From Amylostereum areolatum (lineage: Eukaryota; Basidiomycota; Agaricomycetes; Russulales; Stereaceae): a stretch of 64,000 bases of DNA. Every line of letters starts with the position of its first letter. Position 1 is the stretch's first letter. The notes under the pieces were generated by a model. It was given only the letters and a program-made list of their open reading frames with translations. It was not told the DNA's origin and did no database searches. Location: contig SAXG01000138.1 in assembly GCA_012932865.1 (NCBI GenBank), forward strand, positions 1 through 64,000, written 5' to 3'. A program made the translations under genes and the position numbers. This document shows positions 46,792 through 57,600 of this stretch, in pieces.

Positions 46792-47658
46792 CTACCTTGC
46801 GCCCACGCCGGTCAGCTTGCCAGTCAACCACCCGAGGGGTGTTTGCAGACTCGCACTCCGAGGTCCGACGCCACCCACGCCTAGCGCGAGAGGATTGGCC
46901 GACGCAAACGACTGCTTCCGGGCCTGAGCCGCTTGTTGCACTGCAGATACAAGTCGTCAGGTCGATGATAAGGGCAGACAACGGAACGGAAACGTTCGGC
47001 CGAGTCGAGGATGCGTGGCTATTAGGGTAGAGTGCGAGAATGAGAGCGACGCACCACAGTTGTCTATCTCCTCGAGGTTGGTCTCAAGTACCAAGCCTCC
47101 CTGTATGATCTCAGCGAGGATGTGATGTACCTGTGAATTACAGTCACCTCCGATGAGTGCGACGTCATTATCATGGGGTAGAACGTGCGTACTTCGTCGA
47201 AATGGAACACCAAGTCAAGTTCGCAGACGTTCTCAAACGCACGGTCGAGTGACTCCACAAAGACCTACAGGGGTATGAATGCGGTCCGACGACGGTCAGC
47301 CGGCACGAACGCACCTGAATCAAGTCAAGGATTCCCAGCTCGCTTTCGGACGAGTCCACAACAAAGACGAAATGTAGGGTCGCATAGCTCCGATATACCA
47401 CCCGCAATCGCTCGGTGTCGTCACTCCTAGCCAGGAATTCTTCAAGCTCGGGTGCGTCCAGAAAGTTGCATAGACCTGCAGATCGCGTGCTTATAAGGGA
47501 GTATATCCTTTGTACGAGAATTTGAGAAGATTTGTAGATGGGCGAGTAGAACTTGGTCAGGCGAGGAACGCCGCTAGTGTTGACTGAGAGCAAGGTTAAG
47601 TGGATGGGCAAAACGCGTTCTGGATGCCTACCGCACAGATGATGACGGAATGAATCAT
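46792..47658 (-). CDS. aps3: AP-3 adaptor complex sigma subunit
   Basis: Small subunit of the AP-3 coat that sorts cargo from Golgi/endosome to the vacuole. A 22-nt first exon (47637-47658, MIHSVII plus one base, GTGCGG donor) joins to FNTSGVPRLTKFYSPIYKSS. It continues LRVVYRSYATLHFVFVVDSS, ESELGILDLIQ, FVESLDRAFENVCELDLVFH, ILAEIIQGGLVLETNLEEID and NCVQQAAQARKQSF, and ends LTGKLTGVGAR at TAG 46792-46794. Four introns are read. The conserved sigma fold (ESELGxLDLIQVFVE, GGLVLETN) is complete. The C-terminal tail after ETN is longer than in yeast. Confidence 0.92.
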
Positions 47659-47914
47659 CGCTTTGTAGGCACTCGTGTCTGTGACGGGTGGTTATCTCGA
47701 GTGCAAAAATGAACCCGGCTGGACCAAATGACGGCGCGTCGTCGAGGCAAGAACGGAAAGCAAACGATTGAAACAACTTCAAGTTTCAAGCCCGTGCGGC
47801 TCGTCCGTACCGGTCTTGCCGTCAGTATCGGTATCACATTGTCAGCCAATGTACGGTATATGTGCGCGTAACATTTACAACAGGACAGAAAGTGAACGAA
47901 TAGATCGCGAATTT

Positions 47915-50900
47915 TCACGCGCCGTCGTCCCGCGGCATGCTCCAACCTGGTTGCAACCTCCCTGCGAGGTTGCTTACCGGTCCCGACAACCCTCCCTGAC
48001 TCTTAAAGCTCTCCAAAAAGTTCTTGATCAAGTTGTAGTCCATACCCCCTTCCGCATCCAACTCGATCCCATCATCATCCGCCTCCTGCCCCAGCACATC
48101 CTTGAGCTCGGCTTCCATCGCCGCTTCGATGTCGACATCTGTGTCTTCGTTTTGAACAGGCTCTGTCGCCTTGCCTTTGCCCTTTTCTTTGTTCTTCTGC
48201 GTACTCGTCGAGGGAGGCTTGAAAGCTGTCTTCTCTTCGCGTGATCGAACAAGTTCTGCTTCCATGGCTTGCATTACGGCTTCAAAAGAATCGAGGTTGG
48301 GGTTGGCATTAGGACGAGGACCAGGCGCAGGTGTACGGAGCTTTGGTTCGGCGTCAGGCGACGGGGCAGGGGGTGGTGAGCCATTTGGTTTGGATTTGTG
48401 AGGGACTTTGTTGGTCACATGCGAGGGAACAAATGCTGCAGGGGCATGAGACAAGCAACCCAGACCGAAATGACAAGCGTACCTCCGCGGTTCTTGCGCT
48501 CCTGCAAGATATCTGCCCACTGGTCATCAGAGATACCTAAGGCCTGTCGGGAAAACTCCAAGAACTCTTCTTCCTCTTCGCCCATATCGACCTCTACGTC
48601 GCCAATGACCTGAGGACGATCTTCCTCGTCTTCTTCATCTCCAGGTTCGTCTTCTTCGTCTGTTTCGTCATCTGAATCCACCCCTTCATACGTGTCCCGC
48701 ATCAGGATAGGTGCCCTTATGGACTTTTGAGGAAGCGTTGATCCGCTAGTGGTGGGGTTTCCAGGAATGTCTCCTACAACATCATTGTCCACGGTAGTAG
48801 CGGTGACACGCTGAGAATTGCTGTGAAACGAGGGCGGCATCTTGCCGTACTCTGAAGGATCGATCCCTGGCACGAGCTTTTCCATGGCTTCTTGGCGAGC
48901 CGTAGAGTTGCCGGTGGTCGGCTCACCCTCATCATCGGAATCTGTACTAGATTCCGAAAAGGGTTCATCGCTCAACTCGCTCATCTCATCGTCGGAGGAC
49001 TGTTCGCTAGATCCCCAAGATTTTCAGCAATTAAGGAATGGAGAACGAGTACTACGCGACGCACTCGTCAAACACTGCTCCTTCTATGTTGCCCTTGCCA
49101 TCCAGGAAATTCTCGACTTTCTTCGCAAGGTCTTGTAGACGTGCAGATTGGTCCTTCGCTACACGGGCATCAAGTTTGTCCACGTCCATAGCGTCGTTGC
49201 TTGCCAGATCTGATCCAGGATTTTTCAAGCCAAGCCTCGCTTGAAGTAGAGTGTCGAAATCCTGTGCATCGACGTTGAGCCAATCGTCGGAGTCCTCGGG
49301 TTCATCATTATGTTGAAGCGACAGATTGTCTGCTTTTGAGATGGCTTCGTTGACCATGGATGCAAACGTTGGCCGGGAGGAGTCACTATAAGGTAAAGAT
49401 GTCAACGACACGAATCGTGGACGAACGATAAATCGTATACTCTTCTTGCTTTGTGTGAAGGTATACATCAACAGCTTGGTCTTCTAGCTCCTTCCAAAGT
49501 TGAGATCCTTCGACCTCGCCCCGGAAGTAACCAGCTGAAACCAGACTTTGAGCGTACTTGACGTAGTCCATGTCTCGTCGTAGAGCGTCCTTTCGGGCCT
49601 CTGCCTGTGGGACTCTCATGAGAACAAGGAGAACATGCGCAGAGCCGGATACTGACGGAAGCGCGTAAAGTGGCTGCTGTTGTGTTCGAGCCGTCGAGGC
49701 GACCCTTACTCTCTTGATAGAGCATTTCGAACCCACAGGCCTCAAACACGTCAGACTGCAGCTGAAATTATTCGCAAAACGTGCTCACAATTTTCATGCC
49801 AATGTCTTTCCATCTCCATGTCTGACTGCCTTCCTTTTCTTGTGACTGACCGAAAATCTTGGGGGGATAAAACTTTTGACCAACCACTTGCGCATAGGCG
49901 GTTCGCGTCATCCAAATTGTTCCTAAACATGAAGAAGACGGTGGGAAACGAGACATTTTGTGAGCTGCCTTCAGAGATGTAAGTGCCCGATGACCGCGAT
50001 GCGGGTGAAGATGACACACTCTAAGTTGAACGGCATCACGCGTGTAGAAAGTTTCCACGGCTTTCTGGACGAGATTGGGGTTCACTAACAGAGCTTTCAT
50101 AATGTCTGCAGGGATAAAAGCTTTGGTCTTGTGTACGTGCTGCTTCAACGCTCCTGGATACCTGTGTTGGCAGTGAGGACTAGCATGCTACACAAAAGCG
50201 GGCGCACATACCCGGTGATCCTTTTCCAGACAGCACGCTCTACTGTAGGGGGTGCACTAGTGTCGATTGAATGATCGCGCACAAGCTGCAGAGCTTGTGG
50301 CAAGCTTAAGAAATCATCTTCATCTACGTGGGCCGCATCGCCTTCATCGTCACTCTCATTTGCGCCCGGTAACCGACGTCGCCGTCTTTTACTAGATGGT
50401 GGAGAGACATGTGAGAGTGGAATAAGGTGTAGGTGGGAGTTATAGATCCAGACCTGGAAAGGACGCTATGTGAGGGCCACTGAATTTATGATGAAGAACG
50501 GCGCGCACCCTATTCTCCGCATTTGACGGGGTCACCCAAGAGGGGAGCGAGTCTGCAGCTTCAATTAAGAGGAAATCTCCGTCGGCGTCATATACACTGT
50601 GCAAAATGAGCTCTCCGGACGGGGACATATTTTTGAGGGCACACACCTTATAACGACATCCCATTTTTGGCTTATCTCTCGTAGAAGCCAAACTACACAC
50701 CACTCATCGTCGATAGAGTCGCCTACCCGCATGCGACCAGTAAGAGACCACAATCCAGAATCTTGATCTTCGGAGAGTTTGAGCTCAAAGGCATCACGAT
50801 GCCAGATGAAACCAATGAGGGCGGAGTCAAGAAAAGATTGGATGGCTACAGCAAGAGTTATCACAGTGGTTTTGTCCGATGCAGGAGATGGAAATATGTG

Positions 50901-50954
50901 ATATTGAAGGGTGTCCTCCGATATGGATGGCGGCCGATTGAATATACTTTCCAT
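47915..50954 (-). CDS. Ecdysoneless/SGT1 (ECD) homologue
   Basis: Homologue of human ECD/SGT1, a protein linked to pre-mRNA splicing, transcription and cell-cycle progression. The start MESIFNRPPSISEDTLQYHI is at 50954. It continues FHRD-like WHRDAFELKL, RVGDSIDDEWCVVWLLREIS, YDADGDFLLIEAADSLPSWV, LPQALQLVRDH, FIPADIMKALLVNPNLVQKA, FYTRDAVQLR, and an acidic central part (DDWLNVDAQDFDTLLQARLG, MSELSDEPFSESSTDSDDEG). The family-typical C-terminus is MDYNLIKNFLESFKSQGGLS then GPVSNLAGRLQPGW, ending at 47915. Many short introns are present and I did not fix each boundary. The N-terminal domain (HRDAFEL, WCVVWLL, FLLIEAAD, LPxW) is well preserved. It is divergent from V-ATPase F, 154 bp apart. Confidence 0.88.
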
Positions 50955-51108
50955 AGTGGTGAGCAAGGTCAAGCACTCGGTACTCAGTACTCAAGCTGCT
51001 CGAAGTTCAGGATGTGATTACGTCACGAACGAGGCTTCTGCACAACAAGACGCAAACAAAGCGGGCTTACCGCATTCTGTGTTTGAGTTGGACCATCCTT
51101 CGTGAGCC

Positions 51109-51684
51109 ATGGCATCAACTTCCTTCAAGGATCGGAATCTCCTGGCCGTCATCGGAGATGAGGTGCGTTGGGTTTAAGTGGGTGCTTTTCTCATCGTCGA
51201 TCATGTTCCGTAGGACACAGTGACCGGTATGCTGCTGGCCGGTATAGGTCACATAAACGAGAAGCAGAAGAAGAACTTCCTTATTGTTGATGGGAGTGGG
51301 TATCTTCAAAGCTGAAGTTAAGTTCCTCTTTATGCTTATTTTCATGACAGAGACACAGGTCTCGATGATCGAAGCTGCATTCGAGGAGTTCACCGAACGC
51401 AAGGATATTGCTATTCTGCTCATCAACCAGCACGTATGTTTGCTTCTTCGATGGTGCTTCGAAGTTGTCATTGGAACGTTTCTCTAGGTCGCAGAGAAAA
51501 TTCGTCCCACTGTGGAGAAATACCAACAAGCCTTCCCCGCTTTGCTAGAAATACCTTCGAAGGATCACCCTTACGGCGAGTGCTTGCGATTAGTTCACTT
51601 CACATCCCATCCTTAATTATGCCTTGTTCAGACCCTTCCAAGGATTCCGTGCTCAAGCGAGTGCAGAAGCTCTTTGGGGAGTAA
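51109..51684 (+). CDS. vma7: V-type proton ATPase subunit F
   Basis: Stalk subunit of the V1 sector that couples ATP hydrolysis to proton pumping at the vacuole. The start [18 protein letters not shown] is at 51109. The exons join as [20 protein letters not shown] then [60 protein letters not shown] and [15 protein letters not shown], ending at TAA 51682-51684. Total about 119 residues, the normal size. Introns start at 51163, about 51292 and about 51434, plus 51576-51631. The last one has a GC donor (GCGAGT). Using the nearby GT instead would destroy the conserved HPYDPSKDS. Confidence 0.95.
51576..51631 (+). other. Non-canonical GC-AG intron in vma7
   Basis: The exon ends TTACG, the intron begins GCGAGTG and ends TTCAG, and the next exon resumes ACCCTTCC, giving HPY-D-PSKD in frame. 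The protein family is strongly conserved here, so the boundary is well supported. Confidence 0.8.
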
Positions 51685-51820
51685 TCGCGCTGCTAGTTTC
51701 GTGTGAAGTTGACTGTGATCTGGATTGAGCTTTTGTACAGCAGATAATTAATATACGTATATCGTGCCCTCCAGCAAGCAAGGAAACCATCGACTACCAC
51801 TGATAAGGCCTGAAAAGTAA

Positions 51821-53140
51821 TCATTGAGTGTCCCAACGCAATATGGGTTCGTTTTCGTGGACTCCCTCTCCACGTTCGACAAACACTCGTTGTGGGTTTC
51901 GGCTTCGAGAATCTACCGAGGTATCAGGCACAGTTGAGGGAGAGACGGAAAAACCCCCACTTGGAATGTCGATGAGGATGTACCGGTATACGAAGTACCC
52001 AGAAGCGTCCTGAGGACGCGTCAGAATCTGAGCCCGCAGACAGACAAAAACGAAATACCTTGACTAGGTCGACATGTACCTCTCCTTCTTGCCACATATT
52101 CCCAGATGTGGAGTCGACATGACCGTCCGATCCCTGCCCACGGCCTACATTCCGAAGCGAGCCAAACACCCCGGTTATGTTGCTCCAAATGCCCTGTTGC
52201 CTTTCTTCGGACGGCGACTTCGGTACGGGTTCATGAACCGGTGATGGGCCGACAGCCACAGGCTTGCGTGAAATAGGATCGCCAGTCAAATATCTGAACA
52301 ATTCCTTGGCCACATCCTTGCCGCGTTGTAGGCGTTCTTCTGACCACGCGACTACGTCTTCTGACGATAGCTCGGGGATTTCTGCAAGAGAGCTTTTGGC
52401 CCAGGATGCTGCCCACTGAAGGTAAGAGCCAGAATCAGTGGAAGATGCGCCGGCCTGAACGTAGAAGTTGAGGAGCATGTGCTCTTGTCCAGACGAGTCC
52501 AGTACGATCTGTGACGCAACTGTTCTGTTACGATGCCGAGGTCGAAGGACGGATGGGGGATTGTTATGAAACGTAAGCGGTCCAGAGAAGTATCTCGCGA
52601 CCTGATGAATGTATGTAAGTATATCGACAAGGATAGAATCTAAAAACGCACGCGTGGAGATGCCTTTATTCGTTCGCATGCCTCATTGTAGAGTACGGTA
52701 GGGGAGTTCCGCGAGAACAGCTCTGACGTCAATGCATAGACCAGCACGGCGGTCAAGCCTGCTCCAAAAAGAATGACGACAAAATTGGAGGTCTGCGCAG
52801 TTGCACGTACGGCTATAATCGACAATAAGGCGGTGGGGTGAGGGACGTATAGACGAATGTGAAAGCGAGCGCGTACCTTTGCCTCCCGTGCTAAGTTCTG
52901 ACCACTGCTTTACTCTTCCCTGACCAAACGATGGTTGCGCGAGACCTAACTGAAAGGGGCCTGCACCATCATTTTTCCGAGTAGAGCGCTGTTTTTGGTC
53001 CAGGGTTGAGAGAGAAGGGATGACGCGGTACGGGGCTGGCTGAACGCGCCAGGATCACGGTGTGTCGCATACATGCGTGAAGGGTACAACCCGACGCGCA
53101 CGCGCCGAGACGTGACTGTAATGTGTCGAAGGGAGAGCAT
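51821..53140 (-). CDS. tim21: TIM21, subunit of the TIM23 presequence translocase
   Basis: Inner-membrane protein that links the TIM23 translocase to TOM and the respiratory chain. The start MLSLRHITVTSRRVRVGL at 53140 is an Arg-rich, acid-free presequence. A 71-bp intron (GTACCGCG to GGTGCAG) leads to GLAQPSFGQGRVKQWSEL. A membrane segment NFVVILFGAGLTAVLVYALT follows, then ELFSRNSPTVLYNEACERIK, ARYFSGPLTFHNNPPSVLRP with RHRNRTVASQIV, LLNFYVQAGA, EGEVHVDLVK and YFVYRYILIDIPSG. The end is ILRWDTQ at TGA 51821-51823. The Gly-Pro-Leu and HxNPP residues typical of the intermembrane-space domain are present. A Ser/Pro-rich insertion (VGPSPVHEPVPKSPSEE) is longer than in yeast. The tail end is close to that of vma7 (convergent). 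Confidence 0.9.
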
Positions 53141-53327
53141 CTCAGATACTTGACCAAGTCAAGTCCGAGGCGAATGCTCGCTGTTAGGCAGTGGACGGCG
53201 AGTGTGAATCGGATAGAAGTGATTTCGCGGTTTACTTACTTGTGTTGTTTACATAATAAGGCATTGTAATAATGAAGGCGAACTTCGAATGTAAGTACAA
53301 GTTATAAGACCGAGGCATAGGTGGGCA

Positions 53328-54356
53328 TTATGAGCTCCCGAAGCCCTTTAGACTATCCAGTACGGACTTCTTCATCTACAGAGAATATTGAGTAATCGAT
53401 ACAGCTGTGAGCAGCACAGTTGAACCACGTACCGCGGCGCTGTTGCCCTGCCCGTCGAAATACGATAGCATCACCTGAGTGGCCACCCAGTCGTGAGAGA
53501 CGGCACCCAAGTCTCGAATGATTAGAGTACGAGGCTGAGAGGAGTCTGGCGCTGTCAGGAGTATGTCGAGGGGTGTGTGCTTCGCGAAAGGGGCATTTGG
53601 AAATATAGTCTTCAGCTTGCCGATGGGTGCTTGTACACTTAATTGCTCGTCGGCAGATAATGTTCCTTCGGAATGAGCGCGTTGTTGCCGAGCCTGTAGC
53701 GTGCGTACGAATGCATCTCTGAGATGGGTGTATGAGGTGTTTCTAGTCGGCACTAAGGAAAACGTGAGGAGGGTGAGAGGTTGAGGAGGGAGCGCCTAAC
53801 CAATCCTCAGTACACAAGAGGTATTCTGAATTATGTATTCAATCTTTTCTTCAGGGCTGGCTGAAGCCGATATCTAAAAGCGAGAGTTCGAGGACAAGTC
53901 ACAACATGAGACGGTCACGTACCTTTAAATTTGGATTAGAGAGGTCGGCATAGAACCCAACGGAGTAGACCTTGATACCAAGAAAGGATACGGTGCGTAC
54001 ACCGACGCCTAGCAAAGTGAACGCGGGAAAGGGTACTTTGGACTGGATGCGCAAGTGCTTGGGAAATTCGATGGAGGTATCCGGGTCAACTGGATGGTCC
54101 AATGAGGTACTAAGGCTTTGAGTAGAAGCGTGCGCATACCAACGATATCTTTTGACTCCAGTGAGGCCTCTGCATCGAGAAAAATGGAGGAGCTGAACGC
54201 GAGAGCTACCGGAAAGACAAGCAGAGAACCCCAGAGTAGCGGTTTGTTTCGGAGAGGCGGGTGGGCGGCTATTGAATTCGAGAACAGACGTTGTGTTGGA
54301 CGCAGACCACAGGAGACTACGCGCGAAGCGTATCGGGCTGAGAGGCGGTGAAACAT
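53328..54356 (-). CDS. Chalcone-isomerase-fold mitochondrial protein (AIM18-like)
   Basis: Member of the fungal fatty-acid-binding, chalcone-isomerase-fold family that includes yeast AIM18/FMP22. The start MFHRLSARYASRVVSCGL at 54356 looks like a mitochondrial presequence, followed by a hydrophobic segment (LLWGSLLVFPVALAFSSSIF). Exons then give DPDTSIEFPKHLRIQSKVPF, LLGVGVRTVSFLGIKVYSVG, YADLSNPNLK, EEKIEYIIQNTSCVLRIVPT, YTHLRDAFVRTLQARQQR, PLDILLTAPDSSQPRTLIIR, ATQVMLSYFDGQGNSAA, and a last exon MKKSVLDSLKGFGSS at TAA 53328-53330. The VGVRTVSFLGIKVYSVGFY stretch is the family signature. The substrate is unknown. Divergent from BLM10, 319 bp apart. Confidence 0.85.
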
Positions 54357-54675
54357 GGTGGACGGAATGAGCAAAAGTTAATGACGGCCCTGTCTGCCCC
54401 GAGTCCCCGACGCCGTGGATGCCACTGGACAATTGGACAAGCCTGGGCTGCGGATACCCGGACCGAAGATCCGACAATCCACACACGCGTCGTTGGTCGG
54501 GAATGATCGTGCATACGCGTCTCGTCCAGACCTACGTACTCTCCTCATCGTCAAATCATAGTACGTATACACTTATCTAGGGCAACGCGTCACCTCCAGT
54601 TTCGTCATCGCTTAGGATCCTTATATCACCTTCAAAGTTTCTGAATGCTTTCCACCTCCTTGTAACTCATCCATC

Positions 54676-57600
54676 ATGGAAATCGTTCTCAGCGGCAGCA
54701 ACTCGGGCATGTACGCCTATCTCCAGTCCTTGGGCCATTCTATCCCAGACGACGACTCCATGTCCGATGACTTAGACTCCCCAACTCTCGAGCCCGCCCT
54801 TCTCTCCGATCAGGAGAAGGACATGGAAAAACAGCGTGCCCATCTCAAGACCTACCTCGATATGCTCCCGTTTGAGGCCGAGGCGGGAGAAGAAGCACTC
54901 GCAAAGATTGTCTCCAAGATTGCAGTATGCGTAGAGACCAAGAACTGGATGGTCCTGACAACTTGGGATGGCGCGCTACAATGGTAAGTGTAGCCGTGTC
55001 GTTCATTGCCACAACCCCGCTAAACAGGCCATCAGCTGGTTACTCATGCGGTATCCTATGTCCAAACCCGTTCGAGCCAAACTCGTTCGCCTGTACTACG
55101 AACTCAGTCTTTTACCTGGAGTTGAACCTCGGGTTCTTCGTAACTGGATAGACATGGTCTTTCGATTGTTGGCGTCCAAAGGTGGATCTCGCCGTAAGTT
55201 GGAGGCCGCTGACCTTCAACTGCCGTGGAAACCCCTATGGCGTGCGCTTCAAAAGGAGCTGTGGGTCAAAACCAGAATTATCGATCAGAAGTACGTTCCT
55301 CAACGCGCGACCGAGTCGGGTGGTGTCATTGATATCTAGCTAGACGAAACATGGCTGTGTACTATCTTCATCTCTCAGAGCAATGCAAACGTTATTTCCC
55401 AGCATCGGAGATACCCAATATGCTTGCAGAGTTCATTCCTATCACAACCTCAGAGGTAAGCACTGCAGTTTCATACAGACAAAGCTGACAAGGCCCTGTT
55501 CAGCTTTTGACAACGGTGGTCCCTGTCATGCTGTCTTTCTTACCACCAACGCACATTTATCTATACATGCCGACTCTTTTCAAACTATGGGAAGCAACCA
55601 ATTCTGCAGCTTTGGATGATCGGCTTCTCGAGTTCGTTGGTTTCCTGTCTGAGGAACACGTGGCCGGAAGCGTAGGTATCGCAGGTCCAGAGGGTGGAGC
55701 ACAGTGGAAGGATGTTGGGATTTGGAGCGAGAAAGAGTGGACATTCTTGGTATGTGATGGTAGGATGCGTGTTCTACAGACACTGACTTGCAGCAGGCCG
55801 GCAAGATTCTTGCCTCAATGAGTGCGTTTGAGTCTTCTTTTCCAGAGTGATCCTGACCTTCTTTTTACGACGAAGATGTACCCGTTGGCGCCTCAAAGGT
55901 TCGATACTTCTGGCCTCTCTTGCTTATGACTCTGCTGACAAGCAAGCAGGGAGCCAGTACTACTGGAGGCTATGCGGATATGAAGGGGGACCGGGCGTCT
56001 GCGAGGGTGAAGAAGACAGTAAATCGTCTAGGTGAGGCTCGTATTATTTGTAGCATGCAATGCATTGACCGCAGGCATCAGGCGCGCTGGCGCAGATAAT
56101 GGTATACTCCATGGCCGTCGATGGTCCAGACCGTGTCGACCGAGTATCCTCTCGAGTCGAAACACAAACCTCCTCTCAAACAGGGTACCTTGCGGGGTCC
56201 AAGGCTATGGACTCCTTGGATCGTCTCATCACAAGTACCGAGTCGTTTTTTCCACCCATCGAATTCGGGGTATTGGTCTTTGAGTGTATGTTCTTTCTCC
56301 ACTCGTGGGTGGGCCATTTGATGAAACAGGACGCAGCTCACCAACTTCCTGAATTGCCTCACCAACGAGTTTTGCAAACGCTGGAAAGAAGAAGAGCAAC
56401 CAAATTGTAGAACACCCTCGGTCACCATCGTCTGCTTCCGCGCGTAGAATATATTGCTTATATCTCATGTTTACAGGATCGCCGCCTCACCAAAGAGATA
56501 CGTCGTGCATTCGTGACAACTCTTCGTACACCCGCACTGCTGGCCATGTTTTCCAAGGAACCCCTCTCAATGGGCTTCGCGCAAGCAACGCTGCGCTCTT
56601 TAGCAGTTTTGGGCCCTTCCCTGATTATGCCGGAGCTGCTCGAGCGAGCCTACAGTGGTTTAGAAGTGGTAAATGAAACCCATCGCACGACGGCCGTTCT
56701 CGGCATGTTGTCCAGCTTAGCTCAGCCTCTCACGTCGGAGAAGATATGGATTGGGGGTCAGAAACATATCGTTCCCCTTCTAGAGCTTTGTATTCCTGGC
56801 ATTGATCTTGTTGGTTATTCTTCTGATGACTCCAATACGCTTTTTTGACCCAATCTTACAGAATGATCCCACGAAGACGGTATACACTAGCATGCTCATC
56901 ATGTCTGTGGTACAGAATATCAAGATAGGCGATCTATCTTCCACCCAGTCGGGTGCACCCCTTTTGGGTGATGCACCGCCAGACGATGAGATGGACTTGG
57001 ATATCGAAATTCACCTCCCCGATGGAGGCGTACCAATTCTGAGCAAGGAAGAAGAACGCCTTCTCGTCAGAGAAAGCACCGTGTCATTTGCAGGTTCGTT
57101 TGACACTCCCTTACACTTACACATTGTTTATTCACTTAGTCCTCGCGTTTAGATTGGGTGACCTCGTATTTCCGACGTATCCTAGCACTCTACGAGAACC
57201 TGCCAGAAGAAGGGGGGAGATCGAACACGACGGGTGGCAAACAAGAAGAAACTGTTCTGAAGTCACTCAAGGGCACGCTAGACGTTGTGTGCCCTCACTT
57301 GTCAGACTCGCTTTTTGACTTGGTTTTGCGCCTCGTCTACGACTATGCAACCACTAACGCCAAGTCAAATGCGGTGAAGGCATTTGGGCAGATGATTTCC
57401 TGCCTTTCCCACGCCAATCCAACGAAGGTCATCGACAAGTTCCTTCCTTACTGCATCTCACAGATCAAAGAAGAACTCAAGCACGGTGCTTCGAGCGTCC
57501 GGACGACGTCGAGCCATGCAGCAGTTCCGAGTGACACGACTCTTCACTGGAGTACGCATCACTCTACAGGTACTCAATCGCTCGCTAAACCTCATATGTA

